Positions 9,939 through 18,124 of a DNA stretch of 64,000 nucleotides are shown here, one piece after another (position 1 is the first letter of the stretch; each line of letters starts with the position of its first letter). A program made the translations under genes and the position numbers. Location of the stretch: the NCBI RefSeq assembly GCF_006547045.1, contig NZ_CP041242.1, positions 3,296,001 through 3,360,000 on the forward strand, in the 5' to 3' direction. This DNA is from Lysobacter alkalisoli (GTDB lineage Bacteria; Pseudomonadota; Gammaproteobacteria; Xanthomonadales; Xanthomonadaceae). A model generated the notes under the pieces. It searched no databases and was not told where the DNA came from. It saw only the letters and a list, made by a program, of their open reading frames with translations.

Positions 9939-10405
9939 TCGATACCCCCGACTACCGCGCCCTGCTCGACACCGCGATCGAGGAAGCCCGCACCGGTCTC
10001 GCCGAAGGCGGCATCCCGATCGGCGCCGCGCTGTACCGCAACGACGGCACCCTGCTCGGCTGCGGTCACAACCGCCGTGTGCAGGAAGGCGACCCGTCCG
10101 TACATGGCGAGACCGACGCGTTCCGCAAGGCCGGCCGCCAGCGCCGCTACCGCGACACCATCATGGTCACCACCCTCGCCCCGTGCTGGTACTGCAGCGG
10201 ACTGGTGCGGCAGTTCAACATCGGCACCGTGGTGGTCGGCGAGTCGGTCAACTTCGGTGGCGGCATCGACTGGCTGCGCGAGAACGGTGTCAACGTCATC
10301 GACCTTGCCGACGAACGCTGCATCACCATGCTTGGCGACTGGATCGCCGCCAATCCCGAGGTGTGGAACGAGGATATTGGCGAGGATGAGGAAGCGCGCT
10401 CATGA
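9935..10405 (+). CDS. Nucleoside/cytosine deaminase, yeast Fcy1-like
   Basis: Zinc-dependent deaminase of the CDA superfamily, 156 residues. The zinc/catalytic motifs are HGE (in VHGETDAF) and PCxxC (PCWYCSG). Similarity to yeast cytosine deaminase extends beyond the motifs: GGIPIGAAL, GHNRR, VVVGESVNF and the C-terminal DERC and EDIGE segments all have direct counterparts in Fcy1 as I recall it. Cytosine or another pyrimidine base is therefore the likely substrate, salvaged to uracil. Start overlaps the upstream acetyltransferase stop. Confidence 0.85.
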   Translation: MIDTPDYRALLDTAIEEARTGLAEGGIPIGAALYRNDGTLLGCGHNRRVQEGDPSVHGETDAFRKAGRQRRYRDTIMVTTLAPCWYCSGLVRQFNIGTVVVGESVNFGGGIDWLRENGVNVIDLADERCITMLGDWIAANPEVWNEDIGEDEEARS

Positions 10406-10452
10406 GCCGCTGACTCATGCGCTGACGAACGCCCGGCCAGGGATGGCCGGGC
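10401..10452. terminator. Two hairpins after the deaminase gene
   Basis: CATGAG/CTCATG (10401-10419) overlaps the stop codon, and GCCCGGCC/GGCCGGGC with an AGGGAT loop (10431-10452) follows. The second is a plausible terminator between the convergent deaminase and sigma-associated genes, though it lacks a T-run. Confidence 0.5.
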
Positions 10453-10557
10453 AGAGGCCGAACGAAGTCGGTAACGCATCGCCATGGATGCCAGCAGATC
10501 TCTCTGCCTGGACACATCAGTTCCATACGAGCACGCGGCGGACAGACGCCCGACCGC

Positions 10558-11127
10558 TCAGGGCCCCAGCATCCGCCGGGTCGAGCGGTATTCGCGCAAC
10601 CGGCGTCGACGCAGGCGATGGCTGTACGCGAAGGTCGCGAGCAGCCATCCGGACGCATAGATCAGCAGAGTGGTCGCCGCGCCACGCCACACCGCGTCGC
10701 CGAACGACCAGCTCACCGCCAGCGCGATCAGCGCATAGGCCAGCAGGGCAATGGCGGCCCGGCGCGCCAGCCACAGGTCGCGCAGCCCCGAGCGCAGCTG
10801 CGACAGCCGCAGCCGCGCATAGACCTGGGGGGCCTCGCTGGCATCGCCGCCACGCGGGGCCGGAGCGCGCAGGACGACGCTCCAGACCACCGGCAGGAAC
10901 ACCATGAAGAACGGCAGCAGCAACCAGTGGGTCGGCCCGGCGGTGCGCGACATCAGCGCATAGCCGAACACGCCCACCGCCACGCAGGTCAGCACCACCT
11001 CCAGCCCGCGCTGCAGACGATGACGCTGCCGGTGCCGGCGCACCCGGTCGGTCAACTGGCGCGGGGGCGTCGGGCGGACTTCGTTCTGCCATGCCGCCTT
11101 CAGATCGTCATCGAAGTTCATCTGCAT
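10558..11127 (-). CDS. Sigma-associated inner-membrane protein (possible anti-sigma role)
   Basis: 189 residues: an Arg-rich cytoplasmic N-terminus (about 1-45) followed by two pairs of predicted membrane helices (about 45-90 and 120-170) and a basic tail. It overlaps the ECF sigma gene by 20 bp, the arrangement usual for sigma/anti-sigma pairs. It has no zinc-binding HxxxCxxC motif, so it is not a standard ZAS anti-sigma factor. The role is inferred from position only. Confidence 0.7.
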   Translation of the reverse strand: MQMNFDDDLKAAWQNEVRPTPPRQLTDRVRRHRQRHRLQRGLEVVLTCVAVGVFGYALMSRTAGPTHWLLLPFFMVFLPVVWSVVLRAPAPRGGDASEAPQVYARLRLSQLRSGLRDLWLARRAAIALLAYALIALAVSWSFGDAVWRGAATTLLIYASGWLLATFAYSHRLRRRRLREYRSTRRMLGP

Positions 11128-11638
11128 CCTCCTGCCGGGACAGGTTCTTGAGTCGTTCGCGCGCGCGATGGATGCGCACGCCGACGTTGTCGGGACTGAT
11201 GCCGAGCATGTCGGCGATCTCCTGGTAGTCGAAGCCTTCCAGTTGCAGCATCAACGGCTGCCTGAAGCTCACCGGCAGGGTCGCCAGCGCCTCGAACAGC
11301 CATTGGGTCCGGGCGCGCTCGGCCTCGCTCTCCGACGCCCGCGACAGCGATTCATGCATCTCGGTATCGAACTCGACCAGCGCCGGCGTGCGCATCGACG
11401 AGCGCACATGGCTGGCGCCGAGGTTGTGCGCGATGCGCAGCACGAACGGCAGCAGGCGATCGGGTTCGCGCAGCTTCGACAGGCTTTCCCATACCGCCAG
11501 CAGCACCTCCTGCATCAATTCGTCACGCAACGCCGGGTTGCGCTCATAGCCGCACACCGCGCGCCACAGCTGCGGATAGAAGGTCTCGACTTGGGGCCAC
11601 AAAGAATGCATGGAAGAGTGCTGCGATCCGATACCCAT
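11108..11638 (-). CDS. RNA polymerase sigma factor, ECF family
   Basis: 176 residues with region 2 (about 15-80; RDELMQEVLLAVWESL, FVLRIAHNLGASHVR) and region 4 (about 115-170; LPVSFRQPLMLQ, helix-turn-helix YQEIADMLGISPDNVGVRIHRARERLK). No region 3, as expected for the extracytoplasmic-function class. Start: ATG at 11638 taken; GTG at 11641 and ATG at 11611 are alternatives, none with a good ribosome binding site. Overlaps the membrane-protein gene downstream. A nested inverted repeat (11666-11706) sits upstream and may be its autoregulated promoter. Confidence 0.92.
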   Translation of the reverse strand: MGIGSQHSSMHSLWPQVETFYPQLWRAVCGYERNPALRDELMQEVLLAVWESLSKLREPDRLLPFVLRIAHNLGASHVRSSMRTPALVEFDTEMHESLSRASESEAERARTQWLFEALATLPVSFRQPLMLQLEGFDYQEIADMLGISPDNVGVRIHRARERLKNLSRQEDADELR

Positions 11639-11648
11639 CACCGATCAG

Positions 11649-11706
11649 TCGACGGCAGGAGGCAGTTTCTTACACCCGGCAGGAAATTGTTTTCCTGCGT
11701 AAGAAA
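11649..11706. promoter_or_regulatory. Candidate ECF promoter / nested inverted repeat in the divergent region
   Basis: Outer arms TTTCTTAC (11666-11673) and GTAAGAAA (11699-11706) enclose a perfect inner hairpin GCAGGAAA/TTTCCTGC (11679-11698, TTGT loop). On the minus strand TGTAAGAAA is followed by CGTC (11654-11651) with 11 nt between, resembling the -35/-10 layout of ECF promoters upstream of the sigma gene. The plus-strand GTAAGAAA has no matching CGTC. Assignment is tentative. Confidence 0.45.
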
Positions 11707-11754
11707 TCGGCGGCACGGGACCACTGAGGGGGCATCACTTCCCGAACGGAGTCC

Positions 11755-13215
11755 ATGCCGACCATGCCTATCCCATCCCTGCCCTGGCTGACCGCCGCCG
11801 CGGCCCTCGCCGCGAGTGTGGCCGTCGCCCCGGCCGCCAGCGTTGCCCGGCCCTCCAACGCGATCGCACTCGACAACGTCCGCATTGTCGATGTCGAGCG
11901 CGCACGCAGCGCAGCACCGCGATGCGTGCGCGTCGAGGACGGACGCATCGTCCGCATCGCCCGGCCGGCGAGCCGGTCCTGTCGGCGCGACGCGGACACC
12001 GTCGACATGCAGGGGCGCTACCTGATGCCGGGCCTGATCGACATGCACGCGCACCTGACCCTGGGCCCGCTGGAGATGCGGCGCGAACGCGGCCAGCTGA
12101 CCATGGTCGCCGACCCCGACGATGCCATCGCCGCCCACAATGCGCGTCGGCTGGTCGCGTTCGGCGTCACCACCATCCGCAACCCCGGCGGCGACCTGGC
12201 CGCGGCGGCACGCTACCGCGAGGCACTCGATGCCGGCCGGCTGACCGGCCCGGAGAGTTTCGATGCCGGCCCGGTGATCAACAACACCGCGATCCGCGGA
12301 CTGGCCGCCGGAGCGGCCAGCGCGGACGAGGTCCGGCGCGTGGTCGATGCCCAGGTCGAGGCAGGCGCGGACTGGATCAAGCTCTATACCGGACTGGATC
12401 GCGAACAACTGCGCGCCGGCATCGAGGCCGCGCACGCGCATGGACGCCCCGCGGTCGCGCACCTGGAAGCGATCGCCTGGCCGGACGCGCTGGAGATGGG
12501 GCTGGACGGCATCGTCCACCTGATGCCGACCAGCCCCGACCTGCTAGATCCGCAGGCGCGGCGCGCCTGGCAGGCCGACGCCCGTGCCGGCACCTTCGCG
12601 TTCTTCGAGTGGTGGGAACACTTCGACCCCGACGGCCCCGGGGCCGACCGCCTGGTGGCCGCGTTCCAGCGCCATCGCCCGGTGTTCGACGCCACCCTCG
12701 TCGCCTTCCACGCCGCCTTCGTGCAGGACCTGGACAACGACTACAAGGTCGACGCCCGCCGCTACGCGCACCCGGCCCTGCAGGCGAACTGGAACGACTG
12801 GTTCACCTTCGCGATCGGCTGGAAGCCCGAGGATTTCGCCCGCGCCCGCGCGATCTGGCCGAAGGTCCAGCGCTTGGCGGTGCGCCTGTACGCCACCGAC
12901 GCGCGCATGACCCTGGGCACCGACATGAGCAACCCGTGGATCGCACCGGGCATCAGCCTGCACCGCGAGATGCAGTTGCTGGCCGACGCCGGGGTAGCGA
13001 CGCCGACGATCCTGCGCGCCGCCACCGTCAACGCCGCCCGCGCCCTGGGCGCGGAACGGCGCCTGGGCCGCGTCGCGCTCGGCCACGAGGCCGACCTGCT
13101 GGTGCTGGACGCCGATCCGCTCGATGACATCCGCAACACCCGTGCCATCCACGCCGTCGTGCTCGATGGCCGACTACTCGACAACGCCGCACTCGACTCG
13201 CTCAAAGGAGAATGA
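11755..13215 (+). CDS. Exported metal-dependent amidohydrolase
   Basis: TIM-barrel amidohydrolase, 486 residues, with an N-terminal signal peptide (about 1-32, Ala-rich) that places it in the periplasm. Metal ligands are visible: HAH in DMHAHLTL, the Lys in DWIKLYTG, His in AVAHLEA and IVHLMP, and Asp in GTDMSNP. This is the imidazolonepropionase/prolidase-like branch; the substrate cannot be told. The start at 11755 has GGAG only 3 nt upstream; ATG at 11764 is the alternative. First gene of a three-gene operon divergent from the ECF sigma factor, which may control it. Confidence 0.88.
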   Translation: MPTMPIPSLPWLTAAAALAASVAVAPAASVARPSNAIALDNVRIVDVERARSAAPRCVRVEDGRIVRIARPASRSCRRDADTVDMQGRYLMPGLIDMHAHLTLGPLEMRRERGQLTMVADPDDAIAAHNARRLVAFGVTTIRNPGGDLAAAARYREALDAGRLTGPESFDAGPVINNTAIRGLAAGAASADEVRRVVDAQVEAGADWIKLYTGLDREQLRAGIEAAHAHGRPAVAHLEAIAWPDALEMGLDGIVHLMPTSPDLLDPQARRAWQADARAGTFAFFEWWEHFDPDGPGADRLVAAFQRHRPVFDATLVAFHAAFVQDLDNDYKVDARRYAHPALQANWNDWFTFAIGWKPEDFARARAIWPKVQRLAVRLYATDARMTLGTDMSNPWIAPGISLHREMQLLADAGVATPTILRAATVNAARALGAERRLGRVALGHEADLLVLDADPLDDIRNTRAIHAVVLDGRLLDNAALDSLKGE

Positions 13216-13216
13216 C

Positions 13217-13777
13217 ATGACCCGTTCCCACCGATCCTTCCGTCCCATGCGCCGCGCCACCGGCCTGCTCTTCGCCCTGTCGCTGGCGTTCCCGGTCAGC
13301 GCGATCTGCGGTCCCGGCGACTGGGAATCGCCCGAATCCATCGTGCACGCGCTGTACGACGTCGTCTCCGCCGATGCCGGTGCCGAACGTGACTGGGACC
13401 GTTTCCGGGCGCTGTTCCTGGACGGCGCGCGCATGTCGATCGCGGTGAAGTCGGAGGTGATGACCGGGATCATGGCAATGGACACCGAGCAACTGATCGC
13501 GCAGACCGAAAGCGCCTACGCCAACACCGGTTTCCACGAGATCCCGCTGGTGACCCGGGTCGAACAACACGACCTGATGGCCTCGGTGACCAGCAGCTTC
13601 GAGGTCCGTCTGCGTCTGGACGACGAACAGCCGCTGATGCGCGGGATCAATCACTTCCAGCTGCTCAACGACGGCGAGCGCTGGTGGATCGTGTCCAACG
13701 TCGGGGTGATGGAGACCGCGTCCTCACCGCTGCCGCAGGACCTGCTGCCGGCCGGCGGCAAGGAGGCGGCCCGATGA
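13217..13777 (+). CDS. Exported NTF2-like (SnoaL/DUF4440-type) protein
   Basis: 186 residues with a signal peptide ending near residue 30 (VSAICG) and a domain of NTF2-like character: WESPESIVHALYDVVSADAG, RDWDRFRALFLDGARM and a C-terminal RWWIVSN strand. Such domains bind small ligands or serve as accessory proteins, and no catalytic residues can be assigned. AAAGGAG lies 6 nt before the ATG, and the gene begins 1 bp after the amidohydrolase stop. The ATGA at 13774-13777 couples it to the next gene. Confidence 0.75.
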   Translation: MTRSHRSFRPMRRATGLLFALSLAFPVSAICGPGDWESPESIVHALYDVVSADAGAERDWDRFRALFLDGARMSIAVKSEVMTGIMAMDTEQLIAQTESAYANTGFHEIPLVTRVEQHDLMASVTSSFEVRLRLDDEQPLMRGINHFQLLNDGERWWIVSNVGVMETASSPLPQDLLPAGGKEAAR

Positions 13778-14052
13778 ACGCTTCGCTGGAACCGCTGCAG
13801 GCGCGCTCTGCACAGTCCCGCCGTCGCGGCACCCGCTGGCTCTACCTGGGCGCGGCGATCTGTATCTTCGCCTGGCTGGCGCTGGGCGTCGGCATCGCGA
13901 TGGACGTGGGCAGGACCGCGCTGATCGTGCTGACGACCTCGGTCGCGCTGAGCACCGAGGGCATGATCTGGTTGACCGCGCTGGTACTGGGGGTGAACGT
14001 CTACAACGCGCGACGCCACCTGTGGAATGCGCTTCGAAAACGCCTGCGCTGA
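13774..14052 (+). CDS. Small inner-membrane protein of unknown function
   Basis: 92 residues with two predicted membrane helices (about 22-45 and 52-75) and a basic C-terminal tail. Not recognised. It overlaps the preceding gene by ATGA, so it is probably translated with the amidohydrolase and NTF2-like protein and may act with them in the envelope. Confidence 0.75.
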   Translation: MNASLEPLQARSAQSRRRGTRWLYLGAAICIFAWLALGVGIAMDVGRTALIVLTTSVALSTEGMIWLTALVLGVNVYNARRHLWNALRKRLR

Positions 14053-14080
14053 ACCGCTACCGCCAACCGGCAGTGGAGAC

Positions 14081-14112
14081 GAAGCTGGCCCGAGACGATA
14101 CGGGCCTGCTTC
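14081..14112. terminator. Hairpin after the amidohydrolase operon
   Basis: A 12-bp stem with one mismatch (14081-14092 with 14101-14112) and an 8-nt loop lies 28 bp after the last gene. There is no T-run. The rest of 14053-14277 holds no gene that I can support. Confidence 0.5.
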
Positions 14113-14277
14113 GTGACGCAGCGAAACCGCCGGGCCCAACCGATGACGCTAGCCTCGGCCGAACAGCCGTTGGCGCCGACCTTGCACGCCTGACAAGCGA
14201 GTAATCAGCCTGCGCATGCATCGCCTTCGTGGAATATGATGCGCGTTCAACTTCCACATCACAGGAAATCAAGTCGC

Positions 14278-14829
14278 ATGAAGCTGTCCACGAAACAAGC
14301 TGCATTGTTGAGCGCACGCGAGAAAGCCCTGGTCGAATCCAAGGGCCCCTGGCAGGTCAAGGATCTGATCGCCGCGATCAAGCGATGCCGCGACCTGCGC
14401 GACAAGCAGCGCCAGCTGGTACAGCGTCAAAGCATCGCCGCAGCGCGTCGCACCGGGCAGAAGCCGAGCGCTGCCAACGCACGCACGGCGGACAAGGCCG
14501 AGATCTTCGACCGCGCGCTCAAGCAGTTCGAGATCGAGCTGCACAAGCTCAATACCGAAAGCACGCTGGCCGCGCGCGAGCTCGGCGTGAACGGCCGAAC
14601 GGTCGCAACGAAGAAGGCCACGGCCGGCAAGAAGATCACGAAGAAGCCTGCTGCGAAGAAGGCCGCAGCCAAGAAGGCCCCGGCAAAGAAGACGTCCGCC
14701 AGGAAGTCGGCGGCGGCCAAGACAGTTTCGAAGAAGGCGCGTGTCGCGGTGCCGAAGTCGCTGGGCGACGGCGCGTCCCAGGTCGACTCGCAGGCCTCGC
14801 GCCGCAGCCGCGCCAAGAAGACGCGTTGA
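14278..14829 (+). CDS. Histone H1-like Lys/Ala-rich protein
   Basis: 183 residues. The N-terminal half (about 1-100) is charged and helical, with KDLIAAIKRCRDLRDKQRQL and a segment like KAEIFDRALKQFEIELHKLN. The C-terminal half (about 110-160) is a repetitive Lys/Ala/Pro tail of KKPAAKK-type units, like eukaryotic H1 and AlgP. DNA or polyphosphate binding is likely from composition alone. The ATG at 14278 was chosen because ACAGGAAATCAAG lies just upstream; the open frame from 14236 would add 14 residues. Monocistronic, ended by a strong terminator. Confidence 0.8.
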   Translation: MKLSTKQAALLSAREKALVESKGPWQVKDLIAAIKRCRDLRDKQRQLVQRQSIAAARRTGQKPSAANARTADKAEIFDRALKQFEIELHKLNTESTLAARELGVNGRTVATKKATAGKKITKKPAAKKAAAKKAPAKKTSARKSAAAKTVSKKARVAVPKSLGDGASQVDSQASRRSRAKKTR

Positions 14830-14901
14830 GCATCAGCCTCGTGCCCGCGTGATACGCGGGTGCGAAGGCCGGCTGTCCGGACAACCCGGCTCCGGCCGAA
14901 C

Positions 14902-14931
14902 GAAAAGGCCTGCCCGTCGGCAGGCCTTTTC
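14902..14931. terminator. Bidirectional intrinsic terminator
   Basis: A perfect 13-bp stem (GAAAAGGCCTGCC/GGCAGGCCTTTTC) with a CGTC loop has A- and T-runs at its ends. It lies between the convergent H1-like gene and hslU and can serve both strands. Confidence 0.85.
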
Positions 14932-14958
14932 CCGTTTTCGGATCTGGATCCGGACGAC

Positions 14959-16359
14959 TCAGAGGATGTATCGACTCAGATCCGGGTCCTGCACCAACTC
15001 GCCGAGATGATCGTCGACATAGGCGCGGTCGATGTTGACCGACTGGCCGTCGCGATCGGGGGCCTCGTAGCTGAGCACGTCGAGCAGGCGTTCGAGTACG
15101 GTGTGCAGGCGACGGGCACCGATGTTCTCCTGGCGCTCGTTGACGGTGGCGGCGATCTCGGCCAGCCGCTCGACCGCATCGTCGGTGAAGCGCAGGCCGA
15201 CGCCTTCGGTTTTCATCAGCTCGACGTACTGCAGGGTCAGCGCCGCCTTCGGCTCGGTCAGAATGCGGACGAAGTCGTCCTTGCTTAGCGCGCCCAGCTC
15301 GACCCGGATCGGAAAGCGGCCCTGCAGTTCCGGGATCAGGTCGCTGGGCTTGGCCAGGTGGAACGCGCCCGAGGCGATGAACAGGATGTGGTCGGTCTTG
15401 ACCGGGCCGTACTTGGTGCTGACGGTGGAGCCCTCGACCAGTGGCAGCAGGTCGCGCTGCACGCCCTCGCGGCTGACATCGCCGCCGCTCAGGCCGGCCT
15501 CGCTGCGTTTGGCGACTTTGTCGATCTCGTCGATGAAGACGATGCCGTGCTGTTCGCAGGCCTCGATCGCCGCCTCGCGCACTTCCTCCTCGTTGACCAG
15601 GCGCGCCGCCTCGTCCTCGATCAGCTGCTTGCGCGCGGCCTTGATCGGCAGGGTCTTCGTGTGGGTCTTGTTGCCGGCGACCTGGGAGAACATCTGCCGC
15701 AGCTGCTGGCCCATCTCCTCCATGCCGGGCGGCGCCATGATGTCGACGCCGACATTGACCGCGGCTTCGATCTCGATCTCGCGCTCGTCCAGTTCGCCGG
15801 CACGCAGTTGCCGGCGCAGCTTGGCGCGGGTGCCGTCGTCGGGGGCGTTGTCCTGCGCCGAGGGTTCGTCCTTGGCCGCCTCGGCAAGGTTGAAACCGAA
15901 CGAGTTGGCACTGGTGCTGCGGCGCGGCAGCAGCGCATCGAGGATACGGTCCTCGGCACGCTCCTCGGCCTGGGTGCGCACGCGCTGCTTGGCCTGCTCG
16001 CGATACAGCTTGACCGCGGTGTCGGCGAGGTCGCGGACGATCTGTTCGACGTCCTTGCCGACGTAGCCGACCTCGGTGAAGCGGGTCGCCTCGACCTTGA
16101 CGAACGGCGCGTTGGCGAGTGTCGCCAGCCGGCGCGCGATCTCGGTCTTGCCGACGCCGGTCGGGCCGATCATCAGGATGTTCTTGGGCATCACCTCGTT
16201 GCGTAGCTCATCGTCGAGCTGCGCGCGGCGCCAGCGGTTGCGCAGCGCGATCGCGACCGCGCGCTTGGCTGAATGCTGGCCGATGATGTGGCGGTCGAGC
16301 TCCTGCACGATCTCGCGCGGGGTCATGGTGGCGTTGTTGCTGTCGGTTTTCATGGACAT
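14959..16359 (-). CDS. hslU: ATP-dependent protease ATPase subunit HslU
   Basis: AAA+ unfoldase that forms hexamers on HslV and feeds it unfolded proteins in the cytoplasm. 466 residues: Walker [14 protein letters not shown], the intermediate domain (about 110-250), Walker [10 protein letters not shown], and the conserved C-terminal LSRYIL tail that docks into HslV. ATG 16359 is used; ATGs at 16353 and 16326 are also in frame. It lies 107 bp after hslV in the same operon, under the sigma32-like promoter upstream of hslV. Confidence 0.97.
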   Translation of the reverse strand: MSMKTDSNNATMTPREIVQELDRHIIGQHSAKRAVAIALRNRWRRAQLDDELRNEVMPKNILMIGPTGVGKTEIARRLATLANAPFVKVEATRFTEVGYVGKDVEQIVRDLADTAVKLYREQAKQRVRTQAEERAEDRILDALLPRRSTSANSFGFNLAEAAKDEPSAQDNAPDDGTRAKLRRQLRAGELDEREIEIEAAVNVGVDIMAPPGMEEMGQQLRQMFSQVAGNKTHTKTLPIKAARKQLIEDEAARLVNEEEVREAAIEACEQHGIVFIDEIDKVAKRSEAGLSGGDVSREGVQRDLLPLVEGSTVSTKYGPVKTDHILFIASGAFHLAKPSDLIPELQGRFPIRVELGALSKDDFVRILTEPKAALTLQYVELMKTEGVGLRFTDDAVERLAEIAATVNERQENIGARRLHTVLERLLDVLSYEAPDRDGQSVNIDRAYVDDHLGELVQDPDLSRYIL

Positions 16360-16466
16360 GTTCGACTCTGCTCCGTCATCCCGAACGCAATGAGGGACGT
16401 GCTGTTGGCCGGGAAAACAGTTCCCACGCTAGGCTCGGGATGACATGTGGGGATGCGTCGCGACGG

Positions 16467-17018
16467 TCAGAGCTCTTCGATCACGACGTTGCGGTTGGTG
16501 TAGATGCACACATCGCCGGCGATGTTGATCGCCTCGGTGGCGATGGTCCTGGCATCAAGTTGCGTATGCATGATCAGCGCGCGCGCGGCGGACAGCGCGT
16601 ACATGCCGCCGGAGCCTATCGCGATGATGCCGTCCTCCGGCTCGATCACGTCGCCGGTGCCGCTGATCACCAGGGAGGTGTCCTTGTCGGCGACCGCGAG
16701 CAGTGCTTCGAGCTTGCCGAGCCGGCGCTCGGTGCGCCAATCCTTGGCCATCTCAACCGCGGCGCGAGCCAGCTGGCCGTGTTTCTCCAGCTTGGCCTCG
16801 AACAGTTCGAACAGGGTGAATGCGTCGGCGGCGGCCCCGGCAAAACCGGCCAGCACCTGGCCGTCGCGGCCGAGCCTGCGCACCTTGCGCGCGTTGGCCT
16901 TCATCACCGTGTGGCCGAGGGTCACCTGGCCATCGCCGGCGACCGCGACGCGGCCGTCGCGACGCACCGAGACGATGGTGGTGGCGTGGAAGACGTTGGG
17001 ATTCTGGCTGGGGTCCAT
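16467..17018 (-). CDS. hslV: ATP-dependent protease peptidase subunit HslV
   Basis: Proteasome-like threonine peptidase that forms double hexameric rings with HslU. 183 residues. The mature enzyme should start at Thr13 of the conserved TTIVSVRR, after a 12-residue propeptide [12 protein letters not shown], longer than the single Met of E. coli. [13 protein letters not shown] and the C-terminal segment are typical. GGAGG precedes the ATG. A heat-shock promoter is visible 25-53 bp upstream. Confidence 0.97.
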   Translation of the reverse strand: MDPSQNPNVFHATTIVSVRRDGRVAVAGDGQVTLGHTVMKANARKVRRLGRDGQVLAGFAGAAADAFTLFELFEAKLEKHGQLARAAVEMAKDWRTERRLGKLEALLAVADKDTSLVISGTGDVIEPEDGIIAIGSGGMYALSAARALIMHTQLDARTIATEAINIAGDVCIYTNRNVVIEEL

Positions 17019-17042
17019 GGGGCCTCCGGAAGCGATGACTCA

Positions 17043-17071
17043 TGGGTGGGGGCGTCACCGGCGGGTTCAAG
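17043..17071 (-). promoter_or_regulatory. Sigma32-like heat-shock promoter of hslVU
   Basis: On the minus strand CTTGAA (17071-17066) and CCCCACCCA (17051-17043) are separated by 14 nt, close to the sigma32 consensus CTTGAA-N13-17-CCCCATNT. The predicted transcript would start about 18 nt before the hslV ATG, leaving room for the GGAGG site. hslVU is a known heat-shock operon. Confidence 0.75.
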
Positions 17072-17079
17072 ATGCAGGC

Positions 17080-18033
17080 TCAGGCCGGGGCTTGGGCTGC
17101 GCGCACGCCTGCGTCGTCCACCGCCACACCGCCCAGATGCTCGCCGAGGTAGTCGATCAGGGCTCGCACCCGTGGCGCCCGGTCGGCCCCGGCCACCCAG
17201 ACCAGCTGCACCGTCGGCTGCAGCAGATGCCACTGCGGCAGCACTTCCACCAGCCGCCCCGACGCGATGTTCTCACCGATGACGAAGTCCGCCAGCAATG
17301 CGATGCCGGCACCATCAAGCACCGCGGCCTGGAGGGCGTCGGCGTTGTTGGTCGCAAGCACCGGCTGCACCCGCACCGAACGCCGCTGCCGGCCACGCTC
17401 GAGCGTCCACAACGCGCCGCTTTGCAGCGGGGTGAAGGCAAGGCACCGATGACGGGCGAGGTCCTCCGGCCGCACCAGTCCCGGCGCTTGTTCCAGGTAA
17501 GCCGGCGATGCGCAGAGCACGCGATGGACAGGTCCAAGACCGCGCGCCACCAGTCGCGAATCGGCAAGACGACCGATCCGGACGGCGACATCGACGCGCA
17601 AGGCGATCAGGTCGGCAAAGCCGTCGTCGAACACCACATCGAGCCGGATTCGCGGATACCGGGCCATGAAGCCTGCCAGCAACGGCGCGATCCGGCGCCG
17701 CCCGTAGGTCGTCGGTACGTGCAGGCGGACAAGGCCGGCCGGCTCGGCATGCTGCGAGGCAAGCCGGGCATTCAAGTCACCGAGCGCAGCTTCCAGCACA
17801 CGGTAGTCGGCCAGCAAGGTCTCGCCCAACGGGGTCAGCGACACCTGGCGGGTCGAACGCAGGAACACCGGGCCGCCCACGGTCCGCTCGAGGCTGGCGA
17901 TACGCCGGCTCAGCACCGAAGGCGTGCAGCCGACCTCGGCTGCCGCGCGCGCGAAACTCAGGTGCCGTGCCACCGCCGCGAAACCCACCATTTCGCGCAG
18001 CCGGGCCGGGGTCAGTATCGGGAATTCGTTCAT
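17080..18033 (-). CDS. LysR-family transcriptional regulator
   Basis: 317 residues: N-terminal winged helix-turn-helix (about 10-68; FAAVARHLSFARAAAEVGCT, SVLSRRIASLE) and a LysR substrate-binding domain (about 95-300) of the CrgA/PA0477-like branch. Divergent from the SDR gene across 91 bp that contain a palindrome overlapping the regulator's own start codon, which suggests autoregulation and control of the SDR. The effector is unknown. Confidence 0.92.
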   Translation of the reverse strand: MNEFPILTPARLREMVGFAAVARHLSFARAAAEVGCTPSVLSRRIASLERTVGGPVFLRSTRQVSLTPLGETLLADYRVLEAALGDLNARLASQHAEPAGLVRLHVPTTYGRRRIAPLLAGFMARYPRIRLDVVFDDGFADLIALRVDVAVRIGRLADSRLVARGLGPVHRVLCASPAYLEQAPGLVRPEDLARHRCLAFTPLQSGALWTLERGRQRRSVRVQPVLATNNADALQAAVLDGAGIALLADFVIGENIASGRLVEVLPQWHLLQPTVQLVWVAGADRAPRVRALIDYLGEHLGGVAVDDAGVRAAQAPA

Positions 18034-18042
18034 TTTACGAAT
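18024..18042. promoter_or_regulatory. Candidate LysR operator
   Basis: Palindrome ATTCGT-N7-ACGAAT covers the LysR start codon (18031-18033) and faces the divergent SDR gene. Its length and T-N11-A character fit a LysR-type box. Binding by the adjacent regulator is inferred. Confidence 0.5.
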
Positions 18043-18124
18043 GAAACCAATTCACTTTCGATGGATTATCGCAGCTTTTGAAAGCACCGAGCATGGAGTC
18101 CTACCCCACGCACGAGGTGCAGAA

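Noticed and set aside
11699-11706. Plus-strand GTAAGAAA as an ECF promoter of the amidohydrolase operon
   Set aside because: No CGTC-like -10 follows at the right spacing, so only the minus-strand arrangement is kept as a candidate.
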